Part shown: piece by piece, positions 17,381 to 25,849 of the stretch
Numbering within the stretch: the first letter of the stretch is position 1
Layout of the letters: every line of letters begins with the position of its first letter
Origin: GCA-2748575 sp965222725
Lineage (GTDB): Bacteria; Pseudomonadota; Gammaproteobacteria; Pseudomonadales; Ketobacteraceae
Assembly (NCBI GenBank): GCA_965222725.1
Contig: OZ244969.1
Location: 3,968,001-4,032,000, forward strand
Length of the DNA stretch: 64,000 nucleotides
Reading direction: 5' to 3'
Notes under the pieces: model-generated
The model's database searches: none
Told to the model about the DNA's origin: nothing
Seen by the model: only the letters and a program-made list of their open reading frames with translations
Translations under genes and position numbers: made by a program

Positions 17381-18514
17381 ATGAATTTCAGTTTTACCGA
17401 TGATCAGCTCACCATTAAGGATGTGGCAGACAAAATCTTCCGTGATCTGTGTGATGACGAAACTATTCGCCATTTATCCAAAGAGGACACACCGGTTCAC
17501 ACGGCACTGTGGAAGCAACTGGGCGAAAGCGGTCTGCTGGCCGCGCCTTTACCGTCTCAATACGGCGGCTCTGAGCTTGGCCTGGCGGAAATCTGCCTGA
17601 TTATTCAGGGGCAGGGCGCCGCCGTTGCGCCTGTTCCGTTGATTGAAACCGTGGTTGAGTGCGCCATGCCCATCGCGGAATTCGGCAGTGACGACCTGAA
17701 AGGCAGAGTGCTGCCCGGAGTAGCCAGTGGCGAGCTTATGCTGGCACCGGTACGACCCTATGACGGATTACGAGATAAAGAACCGTTGGCCGTGACCAAG
17801 CAAGGTGGCAACTGGGTACTTAACGGTGACTCTGCGCTGGTAAGCTACGCGCCGGTGGCAAACGGATTTCTGGTGTCGGCATTGCTGGAAGGTGAACCGG
17901 CCTGGGTTGGTTACGTAGATGCTAGTGCAGAAGGTGTGAATATCACCACCCAGAGAAATGTCAGTGGTGAGATTTGCGGCCATATCAATCTGGTAGGTGT
18001 GCAGGTTGCCCCAGCCGATGTGCTGGCTTCCGGCGAGAAGGCTGCAGAAGTGCTGGAATGGCAAGCCCGCCGAACCTATACGGCGCTGGCAGCCCAGCAA
18101 GTCGGTGTGCTCAGGGAAGGCCTGCAGCGTGCAGCGGATTATACCAAGGAGCGCAAACAGTTCGGGCGTCCTCTGGCTTCCTTCCAGGCGGTGGCCCAAC
18201 AGGCAGCAGATGCCTACATGGCCATTGAGGCGCTACAAGGTGTTTACTGGCGGGCGCTGGCGGATATAGAGGCGAATGCACAGGAAGCGGCCATGTCATC
18301 GCGAGTAGCCAAGTTCTGGACTGCGGAAGCCGGTCATATTGCTGCCCACGTGGCATTGCATATTCATGGGGGAATTGGTCAGGATCTGGATTACCCTGCA
18401 CACCGGTTCTTTATCTGGGCGAAGAAGAACGAAAACTATCTGGGTGGTGCTAACCGCTTTGCCGATAGCCTGGGGCAACTGGTGGCAGATAATCTGGAAG
18501 CTGTTGTGGGCTAG
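17381..18514 (+). CDS. Acyl-CoA dehydrogenase-like subunit, partner of the preceding gene
   Basis: 377 residues, starting 26 bp after the previous stop. Acyl-CoA dehydrogenase fold with RKQFGRPLASFQAVAQQ (helix with the flavin-contacting Arg and Gln-Phe) near 250 and HGGIGQDLDYPAHRFF near 335. No glutamate is visible at the IVD-type position (EWQARRTYTALAA) nor near the C-terminus, so it is probably the non-catalytic half of a heterotetramer with the preceding dehydrogenase. Such split enzymes are a hallmark of steroid side-chain beta-oxidation. A strong bidirectional terminator follows. Confidence 0.88.
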   Translation: MNFSFTDDQLTIKDVADKIFRDLCDDETIRHLSKEDTPVHTALWKQLGESGLLAAPLPSQYGGSELGLAEICLIIQGQGAAVAPVPLIETVVECAMPIAEFGSDDLKGRVLPGVASGELMLAPVRPYDGLRDKEPLAVTKQGGNWVLNGDSALVSYAPVANGFLVSALLEGEPAWVGYVDASAEGVNITTQRNVSGEICGHINLVGVQVAPADVLASGEKAAEVLEWQARRTYTALAAQQVGVLREGLQRAADYTKERKQFGRPLASFQAVAQQAADAYMAIEALQGVYWRALADIEANAQEAAMSSRVAKFWTAEAGHIAAHVALHIHGGIGQDLDYPAHRFFIWAKKNENYLGGANRFADSLGQLVADNLEAVVG

Positions 18515-18543
18515 TTTTTAAAAGACCTGTTCCGTGCAGAATC

Positions 18544-18573
18544 AAAAAAGGCCTGATTTTTCAGGCCTTTTTT
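18544..18573. terminator. Bidirectional terminator
   Basis: AAAAAAGGCCTGA (18544-18556) pairs perfectly with TCAGGCCTTTTTT (18561-18573) over a 4-base loop, between convergent genes. Confidence 0.95.
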
Positions 18574-18596
18574 GTTGCAGTCGCTTTTCGGAAAGC

Positions 18597-18920
18597 TTAC
18601 TGGCGGGGCACACCGCTGATCTTGAATTTGGCCATGGCAACTTTTACCTGGCCTTCAAGGTTGTTGTTATCATCCAGAGTGGCCGTATAGGTCAGAGTCA
18701 ATTTCATGGGCTTGGTGGTTTTACTTTTCCAGGTCAGGGTTTCGCCATCCCAGCTGCCTTCTTCGATTTCCTGCAGGCCATATTCTTCGCTATCCATGGT
18801 GCCGGTCAGGGTTTCGCCATCAGACTTCAGGGTTACAACGCTCTTTTGTTCCTTACCGGGTACTTTTACAGTTACATCCCATACACAATCAATGGCGGTG
18901 GCTTCGGCATTTGCAGACAT
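18597..18920 (-). CDS. Small beta-rich protein, unknown function
   Basis: 107 residues, not recognised. The sequence is a series of alternating short strands: CVWDVTVKVPG, QKSVVTLKSDGETLTGTMDS, GSWDGETLTWKSKTTKP, MKLTLTYTATLDDNNNLEGQVKVAM and FKISGVPRQ. The pattern suggests a compact beta barrel or lipocalin-like fold. It has no signal peptide, no cysteine pair and no obvious catalytic residues. It is transcribed divergently from the DUF3604 lipoprotein gene across a region with two box B sites, so it may belong to the same regulon; ligand binding is only a guess. TAGGAG precedes the ATG. Confidence 0.75.
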   Translation of the reverse strand: MSANAEATAIDCVWDVTVKVPGKEQKSVVTLKSDGETLTGTMDSEEYGLQEIEEGSWDGETLTWKSKTTKPMKLTLTYTATLDDNNNLEGQVKVAMAKFKISGVPRQ

Positions 18921-19000
18921 GTCTGTCGCTCCTAATCGAGTTTTACGAATTTTCTGTTGTTATCAGTCAACGTCCTGGCTAAGCGGATTTTGCTTAAATA

Positions 19001-19015
19001 GATTACGCTGTATAC
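19001..19015. promoter_or_regulatory. Box B operator-like site (proximal to the small beta protein)
   Basis: GATTACGCTGTATAC: one perfect GTATAC half and one degenerate half spaced by 3 bp. Confidence 0.45.
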
Positions 19016-19023
19016 CCGAAAAA

Positions 19024-19038
19024 ATATACACGGTATGA
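19024..19038. promoter_or_regulatory. Second box B-like site upstream of the DUF3604 gene
   Basis: ATATACACGGTATGA: degenerate GTATAC-N3-GTATAC arrangement, 23 bp from the previous site, so two sites are phased about two helical turns apart between divergent genes. Confidence 0.4.
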
Positions 19039-19166
19039 TGAGGGAATTCACCTTCATATGGACTAGGGCTACCGGTGCACTTGCGAGGTAGGCTGGTTGG
19101 AAATAAAAGCAAAAATTCCAGATAAAAGAAAGCAACAATAACAACAAGAAAAGAAGAGAGAAAGCG

Positions 19167-21302
19167 ATGAAAAAGCTGTCGCTGTTATTGCTGACGCTAT
19201 CCCTGGGGGCGCAGCTGACCGGATGCAAAGAAACCCCGGTGCCGGAAGTACCCGTAACCCCCAAAGATCCGGTGGTGGTTGATTCCGGTCGTTATACCGA
19301 CATTAACGGCACCAGCAGGGAAAAGCGCCTGGACTACGCCGAGTACAGGGATCCCTGTGCTTTGTATAATCCCTACCGCAACCCCTACATTGGTGATCTT
19401 CACGTTCACACCAGCCGTTCGCTGGATGCCAACATTCAGGACACCCAAACCACACCGGCGCAGGCCTATGAGTTTGCCAAAGGGGAACCCCTGGGTGTGC
19501 AACCCTTTGATGAGAACGGCAACCCATTGCGAACGCTCCAGCTGGATGAGCCACTGGATTTTGCCATGGTGTCTGATCACGCGGAATTCTTTGGCGAAAA
19601 CCGTATCTGTCGCAATCCGGATTATCCTGTGGCCTATAACTCCGCGGAGTGTGTGAGTTTTCGAGCTGATCCCAAACAGAAATTTGTGAACTGGAATCTG
19701 CGTTACCTTGGTGGACTGATGCAGCCGGATGGCGCGCTGGCCCGGTTTGACTATTGTGGTGACGGAGCAAAGGACTGCCTTGAACAGGCACAAACGGTGT
19801 GGGAAGAAATGATTCTGGCGGCAGAGGCCGCTTACGATAAAACGGTTGATTGCGGCTTTACAGCGTTCGTGGGTTACGAATACACGGGGGCGCCGGTGTC
19901 ATTCAATCTGCACCGCAACGTGGTGTTCCGCAATGCCGATGTTCCCGGACAGCCATTAAGTTATATGGAATACCCGCGCCCGGAAAATCTATGGAAAGCG
20001 CTGGACGAAACCTGTAACGATACCAACAACTGTGAAGCGCTCACCATTCCCCATAACTCCAATGTCAGCGGTGATATGATGTTCCGCCGGGAAAAACTGG
20101 TGATCGAGTACAGTGATTTTGATGAAGATTATGTGACGCTCCGCCACAAATACGAACCTTTGATAGAAATATTTCAGCACAAAGGTGACTCGGAATGCAG
20201 CCGCTCCGCCGATGAGCTGTGCGGATTTGAAAAATTCCCCTTTAACAATCTGATTTCAGAACGCTATGCAGGATTCCTTTCCGGAGAACCAACACCCGAC
20301 AGCTTTGTTCGTACCGCATTAAAAGATGGCCTGGCGCTGGAAGAAAAATATGGCACTAACCCGTTTAAATACGGGGTCGTGGCCAGTACGGATACTCATT
20401 TGGGCACGCCCGGCCTGGTGGACGAAAAGAACTATCCCGGCCATGGTGGTGCTGGCGCCGATAACAGTGATGGCCTGCAACCGGGCCTGACGGATACCGT
20501 AAGCTTTGGCCCCGGTGGCCTTGCCGTTTTATGGGCAGAAGAAAATTCCCGTGATTATCTGTTTGATGCCATGCAGCGCAAAGAAGCTCAGGGCACCAGC
20601 GGCCCGCGCATTCTGATGCGCTTGTTCGCCGGCTGGAATTTGCAGGAAGAGCAGGTATGCGCGGGTTTTGGCTTTGATGACGATGCAATAAGTCTGCGTT
20701 ACGGGGACTTTGCCCGCCTGGGCCACGAACAGGGTGTGCCCATGGGCGGTGACCTGGTTCTTGGCGAGCAAGCCTATAATGAAGAGGGTGAAATAAAAGC
20801 GCCGGCATTTGCCGTGGGTGCATTGCGTGACAAAGCCTCCGATGCCAACGGCCTGCAAACCCTGCAAATCATCAAGGGGTGGCTGGATGAAGAGGGTAAC
20901 ACCCATGAGCGCGTCTATAACCTGAATACAACGGACTCGGTAGGCATCAGTCTGGATTCCTGTCAGGCCTCCTATCAGGCCCGTGATTCATTGTGCAGTG
21001 TTTGGCGTGATCCGGACTTCGATCCGGCACAGAAGGCCTTCTATTATGCCAGAGTAGTGGAGCAGCCCAGTTGCCGCTGGTCCTGGCAACAATGTCGCGT
21101 GCTGTTCGAGGATAATCCGTTGGAGCGTTTTAAAGAAGCCTGTAAAGAGCCTTCCAGTTTACCTTCCGGCTATCGGGAATGCTGTCTGCATACACCGATA
21201 GCGGACAGTTATCCCAACAAGCTCAAGAAAGAACAGTTCGGCACTTATCCGCCAGTGATCCAGGAGCGTGCCTGGACATCACCGGTATGGTACCGCCCAT
21301 GA
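19167..21302 (+). CDS. DUF3604 lipoprotein
   Basis: 711 residues. Lipoprotein signal peptide with lipobox LTGC (Cys20), then the DUF3604 hallmark NPYIGDLHVHTSRSLDAN near 75-92 (PHP-like DLHVHT histidine motif), VSDHAEFFGENRICRNPDYP, IPHNSNVSGDMMF and VASTDTHLGTPG, giving many His/Asp candidates for a metal site. The DUF3604 family is uncharacterised; the PHP-like motifs suggest a metal-dependent hydrolase anchored to the outer or inner membrane. Its stop overlaps the start of the next gene (ATGA). Two box B-like sites lie upstream, linking it to the P450 genes. AAGAGAGAAAG precedes the ATG. Confidence 0.88.
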   Translation: MKKLSLLLLTLSLGAQLTGCKETPVPEVPVTPKDPVVVDSGRYTDINGTSREKRLDYAEYRDPCALYNPYRNPYIGDLHVHTSRSLDANIQDTQTTPAQAYEFAKGEPLGVQPFDENGNPLRTLQLDEPLDFAMVSDHAEFFGENRICRNPDYPVAYNSAECVSFRADPKQKFVNWNLRYLGGLMQPDGALARFDYCGDGAKDCLEQAQTVWEEMILAAEAAYDKTVDCGFTAFVGYEYTGAPVSFNLHRNVVFRNADVPGQPLSYMEYPRPENLWKALDETCNDTNNCEALTIPHNSNVSGDMMFRREKLVIEYSDFDEDYVTLRHKYEPLIEIFQHKGDSECSRSADELCGFEKFPFNNLISERYAGFLSGEPTPDSFVRTALKDGLALEEKYGTNPFKYGVVASTDTHLGTPGLVDEKNYPGHGGAGADNSDGLQPGLTDTVSFGPGGLAVLWAEENSRDYLFDAMQRKEAQGTSGPRILMRLFAGWNLQEEQVCAGFGFDDDAISLRYGDFARLGHEQGVPMGGDLVLGEQAYNEEGEIKAPAFAVGALRDKASDANGLQTLQIIKGWLDEEGNTHERVYNLNTTDSVGISLDSCQASYQARDSLCSVWRDPDFDPAQKAFYYARVVEQPSCRWSWQQCRVLFEDNPLERFKEACKEPSSLPSGYRECCLHTPIADSYPNKLKKEQFGTYPPVIQERAWTSPVWYRP

Positions 21303-22189
21303 TCTTCCGGCCGTTGCTGGTTTTTTTGCTGATCGGCTGTTTGCTGTGGGGCGGCGAAAGGTTGCTGAATATTTCCCTGTCCAAACGGGAGCCATTAGGC
21401 ACCATCGTGATCAGCCCGGCAGATCTGGAATCGAAGGATGCTGCTCCGTTTGAACTGCAACTGAATTACCTTGTGGCGCAAAGGCTGTTGGCGATGGAAG
21501 CGCTAAGGTTGGGTATTCACGGGAATGACCCGGTAATAGCCCAGAGACTGGGACAGAATTTGCATTTCCTGTATCGGCAAGCGCAGGGCACGGAAGCGCT
21601 TCAGGAAAAAATGCTGGTTGATGATCCGGTCGTCCGTCGACGCTTACAGGAACGGATGGAAGCCTTGTTGCTTTCACAAGATACGCAAGCTGCCGTGTCC
21701 GAAGAGCGACTGAAATCTTTTTATAGCAACCATCTGGATAGCTATCGAGCCGGTAAGCGGTATCGGCTTTCACACCAGCTGATTCGTTCCGATGAAAATG
21801 TTAATCCTGGCAGTAGTGATGCCAGCGCCATCAGTTTTACCGGACCGCAACAGGCCCTGTCAGAAGCAAACATGACCCGGTTATTTCCAGCCGAGCTGGT
21901 GAGTGGGATTATCAATACGGTTGAAGCCGGTAAGGAGCTGACCCATAACACTGCGCAGGGAACTCACAAAGTCAGGATTGAAGCCATCCTGCCGGGTGAA
22001 CCGCTGTCGTTTAAACATATCAGAGCCAGAGTACTGGCCGACTTTCAAGAGTATCGACTGGCGCAGTTAAGGCAAGACTATGTACGCGACATGCTGCCTT
22101 TTTACCGTATTGTTCTGCCGGAAGATGATCAGGACCGGCAAGCGTCTGTCGTCGATCGGTATGGCCATACCGTCAGGGACGACAGCTGA
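21299..22189 (+). CDS. PpiC/SurA-like peptidyl-prolyl cis-trans isomerase, membrane-anchored
   Basis: 296 residues from ATG 21299, which overlaps the DUF3604 stop. An uncleaved N-terminal hydrophobic helix (FRPLLVFLLIGCLLWGG) anchors it, followed by a helical SurA_N-like region (LVAQRLLAMEALRLG) and a C-terminal parvulin-like part (KRYRLSHQLI, LPGEPLSFKHIRARVLADF). The parvulin core is weak, so enzymatic activity is uncertain; a chaperone role for the neighbouring lipoprotein or an outer-membrane protein is possible. It overlaps the next gene by one base (TGATG). Confidence 0.75.
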   Translation: MIFRPLLVFLLIGCLLWGGERLLNISLSKREPLGTIVISPADLESKDAAPFELQLNYLVAQRLLAMEALRLGIHGNDPVIAQRLGQNLHFLYRQAQGTEALQEKMLVDDPVVRRRLQERMEALLLSQDTQAAVSEERLKSFYSNHLDSYRAGKRYRLSHQLIRSDENVNPGSSDASAISFTGPQQALSEANMTRLFPAELVSGIINTVEAGKELTHNTAQGTHKVRIEAILPGEPLSFKHIRARVLADFQEYRLAQLRQDYVRDMLPFYRIVLPEDDQDRQASVVDRYGHTVRDDS

Positions 22190-23205
22190 TGCGATTCCCG
22201 GCATTAAATGCATCCCCGGCAATCTTTATTATTCCGCTTATGCTGTTGTGGCAATCTGTATCTGCCCATCCGCTGGCGCCATCGCTTTTTCGCATAACCC
22301 AGATTGACAGCACCTCCGCAGAAATTCTGTGGAAACAACCTCTCCGGCAAAGTCAGCGCAGTCAGATAAAGCCGGAACTCCCCGCTGGTTGCACCAGCGA
22401 GTTGGTGTCGATCACTCACAGTGATGATGGGGCTTTAATGGAAGCGTTGCTGATGCAATGCAGTGCAGCGCTGCCGGGCCAGAGCATTCGCTTTAATGGC
22501 CTGCAAAGTGCGGACACCTACATACTTGCCGAAACTATTGATGTTGCCGGCCGCAGGCAGTCTGCGGTGTTGAATGGCGACACCATTGAATATCAGATTC
22601 CGGTGGCTGCTTCCCCCTGGGCCGGGCGTCTGGATTTTGTGACGATGGGAGCCCACCATCTGCTTACCGGTGTGGATCATATGTTGTTTATTCTGGGGCT
22701 CAGCCTGCTGTTGATACGCAGATCCAGAGCACTGGTTATTGCGTTTACCGCTTTTACTATTGGGCATACGCTGGCGTTGTTCGGCGCCTGGTTTGGTTTA
22801 CTGAGCATTTCTCGGGTAGTGATAGAGTCGCTGATCATGATCAGCCTGGTATGGATGGCACTGGAGATTCTGTATCTGGATCAGACACCGACGGGTATCA
22901 GCTTGCGGCGTGGGCCCTTTGTGCTGACGCTGCTCTTCGGATTGATTCATGGCAGTGGCTTTGCCGGCAGCCTGCTGAATCAACTGGTGCCGGGCAAGGA
23001 AGCGGTCATTAACATTCTCGCCTTTAATCTGGGGCTGGAGCTGGCGCAAATTGCTGTTGTGGTTTTTGTCATGCTAACGGGTAAAGCACTGCACCGGCAG
23101 TTAAGCTGGCTCACAGATCATAACCGGCCGAGGCTTTATCAGGCCGCTGCCTATGGGATAGGGGGCATTTCCTGCTATTGGCTGATAAAGTTAGCGATCG
23201 GTTAG
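22189..23205 (+). CDS. HupE/UreJ-family membrane protein
   Basis: 338 residues. Signal peptide and a soluble periplasmic N-terminal half (to about residue 145), then about six transmembrane helices starting with GAHHLLTGVDHMLFILGLSLL, the HupE/UreJ_2 signature (GxxHxxxGxDHxxF), followed by FTIGHTLALFGAW and LIHGSGFAG. HupE/UreJ proteins are nickel permeases or related; this C-terminal variant with an extracytoplasmic domain is uncharacterised. It is translationally coupled to the PpiC-like and DUF3604 genes, a recurring trio in gammaproteobacteria by my recollection, so it may supply metal to the PHP-like lipoprotein (inference). Confidence 0.85.
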   Translation: MRFPALNASPAIFIIPLMLLWQSVSAHPLAPSLFRITQIDSTSAEILWKQPLRQSQRSQIKPELPAGCTSELVSITHSDDGALMEALLMQCSAALPGQSIRFNGLQSADTYILAETIDVAGRRQSAVLNGDTIEYQIPVAASPWAGRLDFVTMGAHHLLTGVDHMLFILGLSLLLIRRSRALVIAFTAFTIGHTLALFGAWFGLLSISRVVIESLIMISLVWMALEILYLDQTPTGISLRRGPFVLTLLFGLIHGSGFAGSLLNQLVPGKEAVINILAFNLGLELAQIAVVVFVMLTGKALHRQLSWLTDHNRPRLYQAAAYGIGGISCYWLIKLAIG

Positions 23206-23229
23206 TTTACGTAATCCGGGAGCCGTTGA

Positions 23230-23721
23230 ATGGAAACAGAACAACTGATCAGCCTGCTGGAGCTGGCGCCCCATCCCAGGGAGGGAGGTTACTTCCGTCG
23301 AACCTATGAATCGGAGATCAGCGTGCCTGCGTTTGGCGGGCAGCGCAAACTCCTGACGTCCATCTATTACCTGCTGACCCTGGACTCACCCGTTGGTTAC
23401 CTGCATCGCAACCGCTCCGATATTGTTCATTATTTTCACCTTGGGGGCGCTTGTGAGTATGTGCTGGTGTCCCCGCAAGGTCAGGTCAGTAAAGTGGTTC
23501 TGGGGAGCAATCTGCTAGCCGGCCAGCAACTGCAGCTCACGGTACCCGGGGGTTACTGGAAGGGCTCCCGGCTGGTGGAGGGAGAGTATTCTCTGATCAG
23601 TGAAGCCGTATCTCCCGGTTTTGACTATACCGACAATCAGCTCGCCACCCGCCGGGGCCTGGAATATTTGAGTCCTGAGGCATTTCAGGGTATCTTGCCC
23701 TGGTTCAAGGATAGTGATTAA
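23230..23721 (+). CDS. Cupin-fold DUF985 protein
   Basis: 163 residues. LLELAPHPREGGYFRRTYES at the N-terminus, TSIYYLLT, RSDIVHYFHLGG (metal-type His), VVLGSNLLAGQQLQLTVPGGYWKGSRL and SPGFDYTDNQLA are the conserved blocks of the Cupin_5/DUF985 family. The biochemical role of the family is not established; some members act on sugars. It follows the HupE-like gene by 24 bp and may be cotranscribed, but no functional link is evident. GGGAGCC precedes the ATG. Confidence 0.88.
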   Translation: METEQLISLLELAPHPREGGYFRRTYESEISVPAFGGQRKLLTSIYYLLTLDSPVGYLHRNRSDIVHYFHLGGACEYVLVSPQGQVSKVVLGSNLLAGQQLQLTVPGGYWKGSRLVEGEYSLISEAVSPGFDYTDNQLATRRGLEYLSPEAFQGILPWFKDSD

Positions 23722-23830
23722 TTAGTATCCTATAATATTTTGGTTAATGAGTTGTCACTCCGGGTTAAAACGCTCCGGTTTCCATTCAAATTTCAAAGTA
23801 GTACCATGGTGCCATTAAGAGGTGATCTTA

Positions 23831-24682
23831 GTGATCAGTATTCCACTTTACAGCCCCATTAAAAGGATGTTTAACAGCAAGGTAAGCAGTATGCGTACAG
23901 TCAAGGAATTCGCTAATTTTTCAGGCTTTCTGCGTCGTTCCTACGTGGAAAAAGTCACCCAGTTTCCGGCGTCAGATGATCTGACGGCCATCCTGGCCAA
24001 ATACCCCAAGCTGGTGGTGGCCATGAACCACGGCCCCATGGCCGGTCCGCTGGCAGGCAGCGTGGGTATGATGAACCAGTACTACAAGTTTGGTGGAGAA
24101 GAGCGCAAGCCGGTGGTTATCGCCTGGCGCGGGTTTTACAAAATCCCCCTGATAAAGCATGTGGTCCGTTTCATGAGCCAGGTAAAGAATCCACCCAATC
24201 TGGACGGGTTCGTCAAGCGGCTGACTTCCGGTGACGCTACCGACATTTTCGTCATGCCGGAAGGCGAGAACTGCAGTTTTGGTAATGGCCTGGATATTGA
24301 ACCCTTTCTGAGCCCGCGGTTTGTGGAGCTGGCGCTTAAATCCGGTACCCCTATATTGATCGCTGTGCACGTGGGTTCGGAGCTGTGGTCAAATATCGTT
24401 CCGGTCAGCGACAGGCTGGATCCGATCCTGCGTTACCTGCCCAGGAAAAGCTACGAGCGCATCAGGGATACCGGTCAGGTGAACGTCAGTCTGGCAGCCC
24501 TCAAGCGCATCCCGGAACTCAAGATGTACTTCAAGCTTTACCAGCCTCAAATGACGCTGGACGACCTGAACAAGGAAAACAGCTTTGAGCTGTTGCAGAA
24601 GGAATCGGATCAGATCCGCGAACTGATGCAGGCAATGGTGGATGAAATCACCGGCTTTGCGGAAGAGCTGCAAACCGCCTGA
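23831..24682 (+). CDS. PlsC-like lysophospholipid/glycerol acyltransferase family protein
   Basis: 283 residues from GTG 23831, preceded by AAGAGG at 23817-23822; another in-frame GTG at 23822 overlaps that site and is less likely. The core LVVAMNHGPMAGPLAG (residues about 57-72) corresponds to the NHxxxxD block, but the catalytic Asp is replaced by Gly/Ala, and VMPEGENCSFGNG corresponds to the FPEGTRS block. The missing Asp makes classic acyltransferase activity doubtful. Similar proteins occur beside steroid genes (inference). A terminator follows. Confidence 0.72.
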   Translation: MISIPLYSPIKRMFNSKVSSMRTVKEFANFSGFLRRSYVEKVTQFPASDDLTAILAKYPKLVVAMNHGPMAGPLAGSVGMMNQYYKFGGEERKPVVIAWRGFYKIPLIKHVVRFMSQVKNPPNLDGFVKRLTSGDATDIFVMPEGENCSFGNGLDIEPFLSPRFVELALKSGTPILIAVHVGSELWSNIVPVSDRLDPILRYLPRKSYERIRDTGQVNVSLAALKRIPELKMYFKLYQPQMTLDDLNKENSFELLQKESDQIRELMQAMVDEITGFAEELQTA

Positions 24683-24706
24683 CTCCAGAACGCTCAAGCC
24701 AGTACG

Positions 24707-24739
24707 AAAACGGGTTGCCCCAAGGGCGCCCGTTTTTTT
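24707..24739 (+). terminator. Terminator after the PlsC-like gene
   Basis: AAACGGG (24708-24714) pairs with CCCGTTT (24729-24735), with inner GCCC/GGGC pairing, followed by a run of seven T. Confidence 0.9.
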
Positions 24740-24849
24740 ATGGGCGGGATTTCCTGCATATGGACGATGTGGTTAAATAACGGTTTATGTAGCATGGCTA
24801 CATTAGTTGAGTGTTTCTCCATTGATCAAACCTAAAGGAAAGCGGGAAA

Positions 24850-25614
24850 ATGACCGGGAACCCAGTATTTGATTACACCCTGATTGGCGTTTTTATCGCA
24901 GCGGGCCTTTCGGCTCTGGCGCTGCTGTTCGTGGATGCTCCCTATGGCCGCCACCAGAAAGAAGGGTGGGGACCCAAGATCAATACCCGCCTGGGTTGGA
25001 TTCTGATGGAATCCCCGGCATCTCTGGTGTTCCTGTATTTTTACCTGACCGGGCCCAACGCCGGAAATCTGGCCTGCATCATGCTCCTGCTGATGTGGCA
25101 GCTTCATTACTTTCACCGTTCGTTTATTTACCCGTTTCAGATCAAGGTAAAGCCCGGGTCACAAACCACATTGCTGGTGATTCTTATGGGGGGCACCTAC
25201 TGTGCCATCAACGGGTATCTCAATGGCGCCTTTATTTCCACCTATGGCAGCCACCTCAATCAGGAATGGCTGAGCGATCCCCGGTTTGCCCTGGGTGTGC
25301 TGATTTTTGGATTTGGCTATTTCCTGAATAAGAAATCCGACCAGATATTGCGAAATCTCCGCAAGAACCCCGAAGATGGCTACAAAATCCCCTATGGCTG
25401 GGGTTACCGGTTCGTCTCCATGCCCAACTATCTGGGTGAAATCATCACCTGGGTAGGGTTTTCTATCGCAGCCTGGTCGCTGGCGGGTGTGTCTTTTGTG
25501 GTGTTCACCATGGCCAATCTGGTGCCGAGGGCTGTGGCCAATCACCGCTGGTATCGGGAAACCTTTGCTGACTATCCGGAGAATAGGAAGGCTATATTCC
25601 CCTACATCCTTTAG
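24850..25614 (+). CDS. Steroid 5-alpha-reductase (3-oxo-5-alpha-steroid 4-dehydrogenase) family membrane protein
   Basis: 254 residues with about six hydrophobic segments. The C-terminal half carries the PF02544-type signature: GYKIPYGWGYRFVSMPNYLGEI then TWVGFSIAAWS, and it ends NHRWYRETFADYPENRKAIFPYIL, closely resembling the vertebrate SRD5A1 end (HKWY..KF..YP..RK). The MESPASL segment corresponds to the Q/MESPS region of the family. SRD5A enzymes reduce the delta4 bond of 3-keto-delta4 steroids with NADPH. In a bacterium with KshA/KstD genes it may run in either direction, handle 5-alpha sterols, or be a shunt. AAAGGAAAG precedes the ATG. Confidence 0.9.
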   Translation: MTGNPVFDYTLIGVFIAAGLSALALLFVDAPYGRHQKEGWGPKINTRLGWILMESPASLVFLYFYLTGPNAGNLACIMLLLMWQLHYFHRSFIYPFQIKVKPGSQTTLLVILMGGTYCAINGYLNGAFISTYGSHLNQEWLSDPRFALGVLIFGFGYFLNKKSDQILRNLRKNPEDGYKIPYGWGYRFVSMPNYLGEIITWVGFSIAAWSLAGVSFVVFTMANLVPRAVANHRWYRETFADYPENRKAIFPYIL

Positions 25615-25634
25615 GTGTTCCTTTTAGGTGTCTC
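25609..25634. repeat. Imperfect two-copy short duplication at the 5-alpha-reductase gene end
   Basis: CCTTTAGGTGTT, which includes the TAG stop, is followed by CCTTTTAGGTGTC. One of several short tandem duplications at gene ends in this window. Confidence 0.55.
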
Positions 25635-25679
25635 TTTGGATAAGTGGCGAGATTCCCTTTATAAGTGTGAATTTTTCAT

Positions 25680-25727
25680 GAATTCCGGTTTTTAGATTGT
25701 GAATTCTAATTTTAATGACCAGAATTC
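25680..25727. promoter_or_regulatory. Three GAATTC elements phased at 21 bp
   Basis: GAATTC occurs at 25680, 25701 and 25722, exactly two helical turns apart, with AT-rich flanks. It is in the 235-bp gap before a small membrane-protein gene. Regular spacing suggests a cooperative binding site, but no regulator is known for it. Confidence 0.35.
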
Positions 25728-25849
25728 ATTTAATCCCGGCCAAAAAAGTTCCCGGGATCACCGGCATCAAGGTAAAACCAGGTCGCCGACCCTGGTACTG
25801 ATTGCCGGTAAATTCACCGACTGAAGTAGTCGTTATGAGGAGTCGAATT

